From assembly GCA_003339415.1 (NCBI GenBank), contig PDHQ01000196.1, positions 1 to 57,126 of the forward strand: a DNA stretch of 57,126 nucleotides. The letters are read 5' to 3'. Both the position numbers and the translations under genes were made by a program. Below, piece after piece: positions 10,701 through 22,308 of this stretch. Below the pieces are notes generated by a model, which did not search any database, had not been told where the DNA came from, and saw only the letters and a program-made list of their open reading frames with translations. Position 1 is the first letter of the stretch; every line of letters starts with the position of its first letter. Source of the stretch: Ophiocordyceps camponoti-saundersi (nom. inval.) (lineage: Eukaryota; Ascomycota; Sordariomycetes; Hypocreales; Ophiocordycipitaceae).

Positions 10701-13208
10701 TCAGCCCACGGAGCGGCCGCTGTGAACCGCTTGGGCGGGCATTGTGTTGCTTGACAAGTGACCGGCCCGGAGTGGTGGGACCGACGTAGAGCTGGCTGCG
10801 TTGAAGCTGCCTGTTCCGTCCCAACTCTCCTCGCTCAGGACGCTGAGGTAGCCACTGCCGACGCGGTCGCGGAGATTCTGGATCCTGCGTCGATAGATCT
10901 CGCCGCTGACGTCCCAGTCTTGCGGCTCCGCACCAGCCGGCAAATCAGCTCCGACGTCCGCCGTCCCGGCCGACGAGCCATCTCCGCTGGGCGAGAGTAT
11001 CACAGGAGGTAGCAGCACAGATTCTGAGGGGCGCGAGGTGCGATAGCCATCTGAAGGGGAGACTTCCGACACTTGCACCTTGGTCGCGTCTGGTACCGTC
11101 TCGGTGCTGGAATCGACAATGAGAGGCGGGAGAGACACATCGCCGCTGGCAAGGTCAACGATGCGTCTCTTAGACGTCTTGTTGCGACGCCGAGTCGAGC
11201 CTGCGCCAACCTCGGTCGGCACGGCTTTGCTGACGTCGACGATGGTCGGCGTGTCGGGGGCCTTGGCGGGCTTCACCACTGGGACCGAGTCCGGTATGGG
11301 CGCCCGGTCGACCAGCTGACGCCTCTCCGAATAGCTGGGGCCATGGCCGTCGATCATGACGTCCACGGTATAGCCCGGCGTCGAGCGAAACAAGTTGAAG
11401 ATGGTGACGCGATAGTTCTTGTGCGTGCGGGTGAATGGATTGCCCTCGACCCAGACCTCACGAAGGTCTGGCATGCCCGTCAGTCGGGCCAACTCGCGGG
11501 GGTCCGTGAGCTGATTATCCCGCAGGTCCAACCTCTCGAGCGGGAAGAGCTTCTCGATGCCCGCGAGGGAGCGAAGCCTGTTAGCGCGAAGGTTCAGCGC
11601 TGTCATGGCCGGCAGCGGGCTCCGCGTCAGGGAGTGGAGGGAGTCAATCATGCAGTGCGAAAGGTTCAGGGCGCGAAGTGCGGTGAGCGTCGCCAGGCTG
11701 TCGGGGATCTGGCTGAAGAGGTTCGACGATAGGTCGAGTGAGCGCAGCGAGTTGGAGAGAGGCACCAGGCTCGCCTGCGGGATCGACGTCAGGGCGTTGT
11801 CTGCGAGGCTCAGGTGGCGCAGGAAACGCCACTTGGTCGGAGGGAGGACGCCCATGGCCAAGAGGTTGCCCGAGCTCCCCCTGGCGTGGTAGTACCAGGA
11901 GTCGGACATGCTGGAGTGGGAGCTGCCGGAGCCCGAGCGCCTCATGCGCTGTGAAGATCTGACGTTGGACGAGTAGTTCCTCGAGCTCGCGGGGCGAGTC
12001 GGCGAGTTGCTCCGCGGGCGTGCTCGCCTGGTCGGCGACCGGTGATGACCATCGGCTTCGTCGCGGGCGACGGGGGTCCGGCCGGCGTCCGACACGTCCG
12101 TGTCCTCGACGGCCGGGTCGCTGGGCGTCATGGAGCCGACGCGCAGGTCGGCGAGGGCGCTCCGCGTATCGGGGGATCCGGGGGCCGAGGCCGCTCGAAC
12201 GAGCTCGAGATGGGGTATCGTGGGGCTTCGACGAGGGCTGGCGTTGGCGGTGAGCGTCGCCGTCGGGGACACCTGAGACTTGGACGATCTTCGGCGCCTC
12301 TTGTCCATGTCGTCGAGGACGATGTCGATCAGGATATCGGCGGGGTCCTCGATGCCGGCACGTCTCAGGCTAAGGGACCGGAGCTGGTCAGCAAGGCGAT
12401 CCCAGCCAAAGAACTGGCGGAAGTCGAGGCTCCTGATTTCGAGGGCCTGCAAATTTTTGAAAACGTAGAGCGGCACGGCCGAGTCGAAGGGAAACTCTTC
12501 GTAGCCCTTGATCAGGCGAGCCCGCCAGTCCGGGGCCAGCCTCAGGCATGGGATTTTGGTAAAGGCGGAGTACAGGTACTTGAGATCGGCCTGAATGGCC
12601 GCCTTGTGGCGTTCGGTCCTAGCGGCCGATATGCTGGCACCGATGCCGAAGCTGGTCCAGATGGCCGACATGCCCGACATGACGCTCCGCATACTGGAGA
12701 CGGAGTGAATGGAGCCGACGTCGGAGTTGCGGCTCCGGGACCGGCCAGTATTTCCCAGAAAGGAGACATAAATTGTGGAGGAGCTGTCGTGGAGGTCTTC
12801 GAGGCGAACCTTCATGGGTCCGACCTGAATGTTGAGCTCCTCAAAGCGGGAGAGCAAATAGAAAAGGTGGTGAGGGGTCAGGGCCAGCCTCACGGATTTG
12901 GCATTGTGCGAGGTGAAGTTGATGGAGCCAAAAGAGAGGGCGGTAGCGAGGGAATTCGACACGGAAGACGTCGACGGTCGCTCTGGTAGGTTGGAAGCTA
13001 AAGACAGCGAGGCGGAGCCGGTGCTCTGCGAGGCCCTGTGGCGGACTTCTCGGCGCTGGAATTGAAGCGCGTTGGCTATCGACTTTTCGTGCGTCCGAAC
13101 GAAAGTGACCAGTCGCTGTCGGCGAGTCAGCGTCCGGAGGCAAGCAACATGCGCCGAGGCAATATTTCCTCCCACCTTGATGAAGTACTCTCCGTCCTCG
13201 GAATCCAT
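10701..13208 (-). CDS. leucine-rich-repeat protein
   Basis: Single-exon 835-residue protein starting at the ATG at 13208. The N-terminal 240 residues contain a conserved-looking segment (HHLFYLLSRFEELNI, GPMKVRLEDLH). A first LRR-like pair lies about 255-300 (LQALEIRSLDF, LRSLSLRRAGI). A long Ser/Arg-rich low-complexity linker follows at about 305-450. The main LRR block, at least five units, is at about 461-600 (LRHLSLADNALTSIP, LRSLDLSSNLFSQIP, LRALNLSHC, MTALNLRANRL, LERLDLRDNQL), capped by an LRRcap-like EVWVEGNPFTR. The tail is disordered. It has no signal peptide or membrane segment, so it is probably an intracellular scaffold or signalling adaptor. The fungal orthologue is conserved by appearance, but I cannot name it safely. 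It is co-oriented with the NTO1-like gene. Confidence 0.85.
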   Translation of the reverse strand: MDSEDGEYFIKVGGNIASAHVACLRTLTRRQRLVTFVRTHEKSIANALQFQRREVRHRASQSTGSASLSLASNLPERPSTSSVSNSLATALSFGSINFTSHNAKSVRLALTPHHLFYLLSRFEELNIQVGPMKVRLEDLHDSSSTIYVSFLGNTGRSRSRNSDVGSIHSVSSMRSVMSGMSAIWTSFGIGASISAARTERHKAAIQADLKYLYSAFTKIPCLRLAPDWRARLIKGYEEFPFDSAVPLYVFKNLQALEIRSLDFRQFFGWDRLADQLRSLSLRRAGIEDPADILIDIVLDDMDKRRRRSSKSQVSPTATLTANASPRRSPTIPHLELVRAASAPGSPDTRSALADLRVGSMTPSDPAVEDTDVSDAGRTPVARDEADGHHRSPTRRARPRSNSPTRPASSRNYSSNVRSSQRMRRSGSGSSHSSMSDSWYYHARGSSGNLLAMGVLPPTKWRFLRHLSLADNALTSIPQASLVPLSNSLRSLDLSSNLFSQIPDSLATLTALRALNLSHCMIDSLHSLTRSPLPAMTALNLRANRLRSLAGIEKLFPLERLDLRDNQLTDPRELARLTGMPDLREVWVEGNPFTRTHKNYRVTIFNLFRSTPGYTVDVMIDGHGPSYSERRQLVDRAPIPDSVPVVKPAKAPDTPTIVDVSKAVPTEVGAGSTRRRNKTSKRRIVDLASGDVSLPPLIVDSSTETVPDATKVQVSEVSPSDGYRTSRPSESVLLPPVILSPSGDGSSAGTADVGADLPAGAEPQDWDVSGEIYRRRIQNLRDRVGSGYLSVLSEESWDGTGSFNAASSTSVPPLRAGHLSSNTMPAQAVHSGRSVG

Positions 13209-16200
13209 TTCGGTGGCGGCTATTCGCAGTTATCCATGCATCGGAGGCGACGAGTTACAAAGATCGCGTCGAGAAGACGAAGGTGATGCAGACGTTGGCT
13301 CTTTGGGAGCCGCTGGAAGCAATGGGCGGAATTGATGAGGCGCCGACCTGGTGCAGGGCTGGTTAGCCGGGGGAAGCGGACAGTTCCAAGTGCACAGAAA
13401 GGCGGCGGGATGACAAGCAAGGGGAAACTGGAAGCGGTGGAAAGGCGAAAGGGGCGGACACAAGCGATCCGAGACGGGAAATTGCGTGGACGGCACAACC
13501 TCTGGCGGGAAGGGATCAAAAAAGCAGCATATATGAGGCCTTCTGCGTTACCGCCAGCAAAGCATTGGCAGCACTGTCACGAAGCACAAATAACCGTGAG
13601 GCAGCACTGGTGAGCCCTAGAGACGGTCGGACGAAGGAGAGGAGAAAGAGAGGACGCGAGGGAGAGAAGACTCTTGATCTGGTGGGACGGGAGGGAGAGA
13701 AAGCGCGGTCGCGCAGAGGGAGAGAAGGGCGAAGGTCGGAAGCGAATGACGATGGTGAAGAGAGGGAGAGGGAGAGGAAGAGGGAGATGACGAAAACGAG
13801 AAGGCGAAGTAGAAGAAAACAAGCCAGAGAAGGGAAAAAAACAAAGGCGTTGCGATCCAAAGGTGCCGACAAGGATACGCGGGCGAGAAAAGGCAAGGGG
13901 TGGAGAAGCGACAGAGCAGCGGCAGACGAGAGAGACTTACCGAAGGAAGGAGGAGACGCAACGAGAGGATAGCAGAGCGAGCCAACTGAAGGGTCGAAAT
14001 TGATCGTCTGAAGCCGGACGGAGCAGGCGGAAGAGCGGGAATGACGAAGAGGAGAGGAGGAGGAGGAGGAGGAGGAGGAGGAGGAGGAGGAGGAGAGGAG
14101 GAGGAGTAGACGAAAGAAGAGTCGTGCTGCTACAGGGAGGGGTCCTCGGCTGCTAATGTACTGTACAACTGGCGGACGTTGGGGATGCGGTACTCGCCGA
14201 GTACTCCTCTGAGTACCTCCTCTTACAGGGCAGCCCAGACGCAGCTGCAGGGCCCAGGCTGGTAGTGGTGGTAGCGATGGTAGGCGGGTAAGTACCCAGG
14301 TATCTACCTACTAGTGGAGATTGTGGGGTGGGGTGATGATGATGATGAGAGGGGTGGTGATGGAAGGGGGTGGGGGGGGGGGGGAGGGTGTGTAGTGGCT
14401 GGCAAGAGCCGCGAGCCTCTTCGATGAAAGCAAGGAGAGAAAGACGAGAAGCTCTAGAACATGCATCCGTACATACATGTACTTATCAAGGGCAGAATCA
14501 GCCCTGCTGACGAGGTAAGATGGTCTTTTTTTTTTCTCCCACAAGAGTCACAAGTTACGGGGCGAAAGGAGAGGCGCCCCGAACAAGAGATAGGTTACAC
14601 ACACACACACAACATACATAGATAGTATCCTGGTACTGAGCTGAATGGTCCGGCACCAAAGCAGGTCATGCAGCCCATTTGGGGCCCTCCTTTACAGAAA
14701 CTCCCCTGCTGAGGGAAAGGGCTTGAAGGAGGGAAGGGGACGAAAAAAAGGGGGGGTGTGCGCGTGAGCAAAAAAAAAAATGTCGACCTTAGGGGACTAC
14801 CTCTGCTACCCTCCAGGCTACGGATACAGGCTACCTGATCTAATGGGAGCGGCCGCCGCGACGGGATTGTCTCTGCGCTAGGTGAGTTCAAGGCAAAGGC
14901 CCAAATGGCAATGTAGCTTGCCGAATTACTTACCACTCGCGCACGGCACGTGTGTGAGAGCACTGGCTAGGCGGACATTATGTGCGTGTCTGTGCGTCTT
15001 TGATACGCCTCGAACTGTATGTAGCCGTAGGTGTAGGCATGTAGAACTGGCAGATACAATCTGGTCAGCTGCAAGACGCGTGTGTGCCAATGTCTCAATC
15101 GCATTTTGTATTCATGTCTGTCTGTCTGTCTGTCTGTCTGTCCGTTTATGCATAGGTACTACATAACGTACTCCGTACATGAGTTGTACATATGTATACC
15201 ACGGATATAGTCTCTGTAGGTACGGATACTCAACAAGTAAAATGTTTTACACAATTCCCGTTCTCGCTACCGGTCGAGACTTTCACCCAGTTCAGTCGCA
15301 GCAGTGAGGTAGGTGCCTGGGTAGGTAGGTAGGTTAGTTGGCTGATTGGTTGATTGGTGGTATTAGAAGCCTTCCCGTGTTTCAGCGCTTGCTAATTTTA
15401 TCGTCAGCACAATTGATCACGACTGGTTCACAAGGATTGACAAGGAAACAACAAAAAAAATTCTCGGCCTCTACGTTGCACATATAAAATAGCAACTGCC
15501 TTCTTACATACATCTCTAAATCGCACTCGGCGAGGCACGTCCGAACCGGCGTAACCTCCAAATTATGGATGCCAAGATCCGTGGCGCGAAAGACATGGAG
15601 AAGGAGGAGAAGAGAGAGAAAAGGGCATCTGTACATATGTACATGCGGTATATGTGCGCCGGTTCGGTACGAATCAAGTCGGCTCCCCTCACGCCCGCAT
15701 CGCCAAGTCGGCGCTCCTCCAGCAGCAATCACTCGTCAGCGAACACCGGTACCACCCGAGGAGAAGTCGTCCGTGTCGACAGACACTCCCTTTTCTCAAA
15801 CCGGCGGCTTAAGAATTCCAACCGGAGCTGTCCGGAGAAGCGGCCGGGGGTTCCGGTTCAAACTCCGGCAAGGTCCGTCCGGAGCCGAAGTGCCTCTTGC
15901 AAACACCCCGGGGAGAAGGAACAAAGAAGCTCCCCCTCCCCCCTTTCTCTCTTCCAGTCGAGAGACAACGGCGGTGGGTCCGAATGTCTCTGATGTGCAT
16001 GAATTATAAATGTACCTTATCTCTTGCAGAAAAAGCATCGCCGTACTCTTTGATTTAGGTACATACATATGATACAACAACAGCGCTGCTGCTCCATTTC
16101 CGAGGGGGGGGGGCGCTGCAGTGCGACTCTTGTCGTCTCTTGTCGTCCCGCCTTTCTCCCTCGTCGTGCGTTTTAGGACAAAAGAGGTCAACACTACGGA

Positions 16201-18814
16201 GTAGAAGAAGTTGCATGTATGTATGCACATACTCTAAGCACCTACATCCTACACGCTGTAAAGAGGTACATACATACATACATATATCCAATGATCCCGT
16301 GATTGCCGATCCTCTCTTAAACGGCCACGGGATCGTTCAACAGACGAATCAGACCCGGTAAACACCGACCGCTTCCTAGCCAACGGCCACATGTAGATAG
16401 GTTCGGGAGCGGGAAAAAGTAAAAAGGAGAGAAAGAAACTACGAAAAGAAAAGAAAGAAGGAAAGAAGGAAAGACAGGGGGAAAAAGGAAAAAAAAAACA
16501 CTGCCATGTTGCTGCTTTCAAGGAACAACCCTGACCGTGTGAAAAGCCACTCCCCACCCCACTTGGCAGCCGGGGCCGCCGGTAGATACGACATGCTGCA
16601 CGTCTGTCTGTCAGCAACAAGCACGCAATTAAAAGAAAGAAAGCGTGTACGGATTATGTATGTATGTATGTACAGGTCAACAGAAGACGTTCTTTTTTAA
16701 ACGACAGATTGGCTTTGGATGTTGTTCCTTTTTTCCTCTCTTTGTTGGTTTCGTTTTTGCCTCAGATGCGTTTGCATATCCTCCAACATGCCTATCCCAT
16801 ACAAGATAGATCGATCGGATAGATACCTACGTACCTACGCAGATAGATAGATAGATACATAGGTAGGTAGATAGATGGATAGATAGGCATCAACGGATCC
16901 AGAGGACGTGCGTGCGCAGACATGCCGCCATTTGTCCTGAGCCTCCTACTGCCAAGGCTTGGCGCCGGCCATGATCATCTCGACATTGTACCCCCTTCAT
17001 CACCAGCCGCCAGTTTCACAAGAGAGGCGTGCTCGTTCTTTTATACACAAGACATACATGCATACTTACCTACATACACATATCAATATGCATGTTAGCC
17101 TAGTAGTAGGCATGCATGTATGACTACATGGGTTTGAGTGTCTCCGTATGCATGGTGTCCGTCCGTACAGGTACCTACCTCCCTATCTCCGTATGTACTG
17201 CCCATCCATCTATTCGCCTTTTCGCCCGGCTTGCATGACGAGATGGGTTGAGGTCGGAAGCCCCATCCATCCATTGCAGTACGACACCGACAGACTCACC
17301 CTCTTTTAACCTTATACACTTACATGCCTACATACATACATATGTATGTATGTGCGTTCTCTATCCCCTTCCCTCACCTCACCTCCACTCCCCTTCCATC
17401 CCCTCCATCCCCGCGGAAGATACCGTTGGACCAGCCTTTTCCAGAACGGGCTCACCATGCGTCTCCCGAAGCCAGGACGCACCGCCGCTTGCAGGTCTCG
17501 GCGCTGCGCGTCAGGCACCCTAATCATACACATGTACATAATCTCGCGCCATTCGAACCAGAATCTTTTCTCTCCCTCCCTCCCTCCCTCTCTCTCTCTC
17601 CATCACACTCTCTCACAATGTTTTTTCTTCGTCTCTTCACTTTCCACCGGCTGTCGTCGCGCTGCAGAGACGGCACGGTACGAAAACACGTTGCCCAGAC
17701 GTGGCGGCTGCATTTGCATCGCATTTACGACCGCGCCTTGTATGTACATACATAGTACTCTGTCTTCTGTTCTACGCTTTGTCTCTCTCCCTTTTCCCCC
17801 CCTCCATCCCCCCTCTTTCGTATTGTCTCTTGCATGTTCTTTGTGGCTTTCAATTGCACTTCTCTCTGGAAAACAAACAAAAACAATTGCCCCGGTGGCC
17901 GGTCCGGTCCGTCGTGGTCGTCATCCAAGCCGGCCGCCCTCCCCCGGACCCGGCACCTTTCCGAAGGGGGCAGGGGATGGGGGGGGGGGGGGGGGCATCA
18001 TCCACTCGGCCGGCGGGGAGAATGACGTGCCGCCTCCACCACCACCACCCCTCGCAAGAAAAAAAGCGAGTCATGATGATACGGATACATAGTCATGATA
18101 ATGATCGAGCGGATGCAATGCACTTACATACTGACTTACAATGTCACATGTGTAAGTGTAGTATGTAATACTCCGTACATTGACCTAATACTCTTTATCC
18201 CCGTGTGCAACTAACACGCACGACTCTCAGCCGGCCGTCTACCTATATTACCGCCCAACCGCTTCCGGCCCCCAATCCCTCCCTGCTCAAATCTTTCAAC
18301 CTCTTTGTCGCCGTGTCCCCGCTCCGGGTCTACACATGTGTTGCGGAGCTGCCGGCAGACAAAGGCCTTCTCTTTCATGCTCATCCTCCGCCATTCACCC
18401 GTCGACCCATGATGGCCTCATTTCTCTTAGCGCCCGTTCGCTGGTTGTCGTTGAACCCCTCCCCCCGTTTCGCCCACACAGACGCATCATGCACGAAGCG
18501 GCTTGTGCAATGGCTGGTTGAATCTATGCCTACCTATATATATACATACATACATGCAAGTATGAACGTATGTATGTATTCGCCAAGTATTGCACAAGTA
18601 CCACCGGCATCCATGCGATGCTGAGTCGCGGACGGACGGGGGGAACAACGGTGCGGATGCGGCGGGCCTATGACGCCAGCATCGACGTCCTTCTCCGCCC
18701 TCGGCTCACGACGTAGCTCACGTAGTTTGTTCTTCTGTTTCTTGTTTTTGCTTCGTAATTGCCTTTTTCGCTCGCCGTTCTGAAAGTGAGTTAACATGAA
18801 AAAAAAATAACCCG
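13209..18814. other. 5.6-kb gene-poor region with purine tracts and microsatellites
   Basis: No frame shows recognisable protein or a credible exon chain. The first 900 bp is purine-rich on the plus strand (GAGA tracts, then (GGA)n at 14051-14100) and is probably the promoter or leader of the LRR gene at 13208. Further on are homopolymer G runs (14372-14384, 16104-16113, 17979-17995), (TGTC)n at about 15115-15142, GATA/TACA-type repeats at 16808-16885 and 17040-17110, and several CT tracts (17570-17610). Long non-coding transcripts are possible but cannot be shown from the sequence. Confidence 0.5.
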
Positions 18815-19693
18815 TTACGCGTCGACATCGACAATGCGTGCGAGTGTCCGGAATGTGGCATGCGAGAAGCCTCCTGTGACGTCGACCTTGTACTTTTTGC
18901 CATTGACCGTCATGACACCGAACCCTGCACCGGTCCAGGCCGACTTGACGCCCTGAAACAAGCTTTGCAAGCCACGACCGATGCGGCGAAAGGGCATCGT
19001 CAAGAGGTGATCCATGTCAAACTTGCGCAGCTCCTCGCGGCGCGCCTGCTCACGACGCTCCATCTCCAGCAGCTCCGATTCTGGTATTTGGTGCTGCCAC
19101 TGCGAGAGGCGCGTCTTGAATGTTACCTTGTGGATGTCGGTGGTAATCATCTTGGGAGGAAACACTGGCAGCATGCGCTTGACCGTCACCTCGAGCCGCA
19201 GCTTGGCTGCCACCGCCGCCATCGAGGACGCAGCCGGAGTGGACACCGCCTTGGATGGCAACAGGCGTATCGAGTTGACCACGCTGGGCGTCTTGGCGAT
19301 CAGGTAGAAGCCCATGGCGCATAGCAAAAAGTACGAAACGGCATAGACATGCTTTGTAAACTCGGGTACGCCCTCGGGCTGGTCGAGGACTACGGGGGCG
19401 GTGTAAACCGACCAGCCGATCATTGAGATGCCCGTGGTCCAGCAGGTGAAGTAGAACCAAAAGTGGGACGGCGCCTGGTACAGCACTGTCGGTGACGGCT
19501 TGGCGGCCAGTTTGGTGAGGAAAGCGTATCGCGAACCAGACTGCATTGCCTTGGCCAGAGCCAACGTGTCCGCTTGCTTCGTGGCGCGGCCGACGAACGA
19601 GGCGAAGAATCGGCTTGTCCTCATCGCGGGACCATGCATGGGCCGTGACCAGACGAAGCAGGGGGATCTGAGGCCCCGCGAGAAGCTGGCCAT
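18815..19693 (-). CDS. predicted mitochondrial inner-membrane protein, two TM segments
   Basis: Single-exon 292-residue protein from the ATG at 19693. The first 40 residues are rich in Arg, Ser, Phe and Ala and lack acidic residues, as in a mitochondrial presequence (RTSRFFASFVGRATK). Two hydrophobic segments follow at about 76-98 (HFWFYFTCWTTGISMIGW) and 113-135 (YAVSYFLLCAMGFYLIA). The C-terminal half is soluble with a charged helix near 210-235 (ELLEMERREQARREEL). The layout is reminiscent of the TMEM223/TMEM70-type assembly factors, but this is only a resemblance. A CAG/GCT repeat (19711-19734) lies just upstream of the start. It is divergently paired with PDX1 over a 1.04-kb spacer. Confidence 0.75.
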   Translation of the reverse strand: MASFSRGLRSPCFVWSRPMHGPAMRTSRFFASFVGRATKQADTLALAKAMQSGSRYAFLTKLAAKPSPTVLYQAPSHFWFYFTCWTTGISMIGWSVYTAPVVLDQPEGVPEFTKHVYAVSYFLLCAMGFYLIAKTPSVVNSIRLLPSKAVSTPAASSMAAVAAKLRLEVTVKRMLPVFPPKMITTDIHKVTFKTRLSQWQHQIPESELLEMERREQARREELRKFDMDHLLTMPFRRIGRGLQSLFQGVKSAWTGAGFGVMTVNGKKYKVDVTGGFSHATFRTLARIVDVDA

Positions 19694-20732
19694 GATTGTG
19701 CTGGTGGCGATGCTGCTGCTGCTGCTGCTGCTGCGGCACTTGTACTAATAGTGTGACCGAGCCTGGACCATGCGAGTCGCCGTCACGACTAAGTTTGGAG
19801 GTGGTACTTGAGTCTGGAGGGTTCGGCAGCTTGCTAGGCGGGTGAGGTTATCGTGATGGGAAAAAAATGTCATCAGTCACTATCTGACCAATCGGCAAGC
19901 TGCTCCTGAGGTGTACGGATTGTGATTCGCACAGGTCTCGGACACTGTGTGGGCAGCCTGGGTTCGACAGTGAGGTCATCACGAACAAACATCCCCGTGT
20001 AAGGAGTACTGCGTGCTAAGTACATAGCGTGGCTGTATGTAGGAGAGTACAATTAGCCAGAGTATGACAATGTGAGGAGAAGAAGACAATTGGGCAGGTT
20101 ACAAGTAATTTCCACTGAGTTCTGCTCCTGGACAGCTATACATACGGATACAGGTGTGTGTGTAAGTGGCACGTTGAGAGCTGACACGCCACCGAGTGCA
20201 ACCTCAGTAATTGATGAGATTGGATGTTGAACTCAAAAAAAAAGATGCCATTTCAATCTCGCTCATCAGAAGTTGTCTTTTGATGCTGCGAGCTTGTCTG
20301 AGCTTGGCTTCAGTGAAATGAAGAAACCAACGTCCAAGTCAAGAGCCCTGTTCGTGCAATCCCTCTTCCTCTGCCGTCACATCATACCGTACCATCTTCC
20401 GTTGTCTCTCATCTTTCGCACGAATTCCAACACGTGCATGAACTCGATGGCTTACCTTATGTAGCTCGGGCTATCGGCCGACCTACGGATACTCCCGAGT
20501 CCCGACCCTCTTTGCAGCTCAACAACTGTCGTCGTCAAGTCCAGGCTAGTGGGGACACCAAGGTGACGAGGTCGCCTTCTCAAGACAGAGTACGTAAGCG
20601 TCCGCCCAACTTCGGCGCTCCGCTCCTCCACCTCGAAGGCGACGAAAGGAAGAAGCTTCTCTCACACGTTCAGCCCCTCCAGTTGCGCCTCCAATTCGAG
20701 AGAGCGTTGCGACGCAACGTTGGCTACCTATC
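19694..20732. promoter_or_regulatory. shared divergent promoter region (mitochondrial protein gene / PDX1)
   Basis: The 1.04-kb spacer separates two genes transcribed away from each other, both predicted mitochondrial. No other coding sequence is apparent. Specific factor sites were not identified with confidence. Co-regulation is an inference from the arrangement. Confidence 0.4.
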
Positions 20733-22193
20733 ATGGCGTCACTCGCGTCCGCCTGTCGAGTTTCAGTTCGTCACATGCGTCATCTGGCGCCTATTCGAGG
20801 TGTGTTGTGCTACCTCCAACGACTGACTCGCGAGACGAGATTTTCATCCGAAGAAGATTGGAAAACCATCATGTAAAGTCGCGCGGATGCGATAGAGACG
20901 GAGATGAAAGTCGAAAAGCGTGAAAGTTACGCAATTGAAGGTACGAAACGTGGCTGACGCTTCAAAAACCCAACACAAGGCTTCACCACCTCGTCTCGAT
21001 GCCTCGCAGCGCAAAACTTCATCATGCCGGCCCTCTCGCCGACCATGACGGAGGGCAACATCGCCAGCTGGAAGGTCAAGGACGGCCAGACATTCAGCGC
21101 CGGCGATGTCCTTCTAGAAATCGAGACGGACAAGGCTACCATGGACGTTGAGGCTCAGGAAGACGGCGTCATGATGAAGATCCTGTCCGCCGACGGCAGC
21201 AAGGCGGTCCAAGTCGGCACCCGCATAGCCGTCATCGCCGACGCTGGCGATGACGTCTCTACTCTCGAGATGCCCGCCGATGAGCGGCCGCCGCCCCAGA
21301 AACAGGAGCAGCAATCCAATGCGCAGAGTCCTCAACTTCAGACTTCGACCAACAGCGATAGCAACCAACATAGCGCCGCCAACGAGTCGACGACCGAGCA
21401 TAAGCATCCGCTCATGCCGTCCGTGGAAGCCCTGCTTCGACAGCACCGCCTCGGCGCCGACGACGTCCGGCGCATCAAACCTACAGGGCCCAACGGACGT
21501 CTACTCAAGGGCGACGTGTTGGCCTTCGTCGGCACCATCAAGCCCGATGCTCCATCCTCCGTCTCCACCCGCTTCGAAAAGCTGTCCCGTCTGGACCTAA
21601 GCGGCATCAAGGTGGCTGCGTCCAAGACCGAAGCCAAGAAGGCGCCGCTACCCCAGGCCGCGAAGCCGCCGCCACTGGAGCTCACGGAACGCATCGAGTT
21701 GACCAAGCTGGTCCAACGGATAGTGGGGACTGACCGCGAATCTAAGGGACTAATTATGGAATTGCCGGCATTCGTCAATCAAGCAGCCAACTTGGCCAAT
21801 GACGAGAAGCTCTCGGTTCCTCCCTTCCAGTCAAGGCTCTTCAAAGTTCCAAAGCCGGTCGACATCTTCGATCAGATCCTCGGTCTGGACAAGGTCGAAT
21901 CTTCTCGTCGCGCCTTCAAGCCCGAGATAGCCCAAGAAGTGACGGCGCCCAAGGTGTCAGCATCCGAGGAGGCTGCTGTCGACATCATCGACGAATTGGC
22001 AGGTCCCGCACGTAGGCCCGTCGCACGGCAAGGTCCCGCTCCAAGATCGACAACGGACACACAACATCTCGTTCTAAAGCTTGTCGTTCCCGAGGAGGAG
22101 AAACAAGAGGCGCAGTCGTTCCTCACGCGGTGCAAGTGGTTCATGGAGGAGGCGCCCTGGCTGCTGCTCGGCACTCCTCCACGCCCTTTGTAG
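20733..22193 (+). CDS. PDX1: pyruvate dehydrogenase complex protein X (E3-binding protein)
   Basis: Predicted 426-residue mitochondrial-matrix protein. Exons: 20733-20799 and 20980-22193, with an intron GTGTGT to CACAAG. The spliced N-terminus (MASLASACRVSVRH, then PIRGFTTSSRCLAAQNF) is a typical cleavable presequence. The lipoyl domain is at about 36-110 with the lipoylated lysine in EIETDKATMDVE. A peripheral subunit-binding domain is at about 172-205 (MPSVEALLRQHRLGADDV, GRLLKGDVLAF). The C-terminal part is short and lacks the catalytic acyltransferase core with its HxxxDG motif. That is the known fungal Pdx1 layout: it anchors dihydrolipoamide dehydrogenase to the E2 core. The acceptor is AAG rather than CAG. 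An alternative CAG acceptor at 21009-21011 would delete ten residues of the presequence. It converges on the OPT gene with 115 bp between stop codons. Confidence 0.93.
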
Positions 22194-22308
22194 TTGTACA
22201 GTTGCTTTCTAGACGGCGGATGGAAAAGGGGACAAGGAAGATGTCTGTCTGTATTATTTCTACTATCTACTGATTCCTTCATATCCAACTCATAAATCCA
22301 AGACTGGC

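Noticed and set aside
12042..12989. 315-codon plus-strand frame inside the LRR gene
   Set aside because: Antisense shadow in GC-rich coding sequence; the minus-strand LRR units are unambiguous.
17324..18168. Overlapping Ser/Leu-rich frames as a candidate gene
   Set aside because: All are translations of CT tracts and microsatellites in three frames at once, with no consistent codon pattern.
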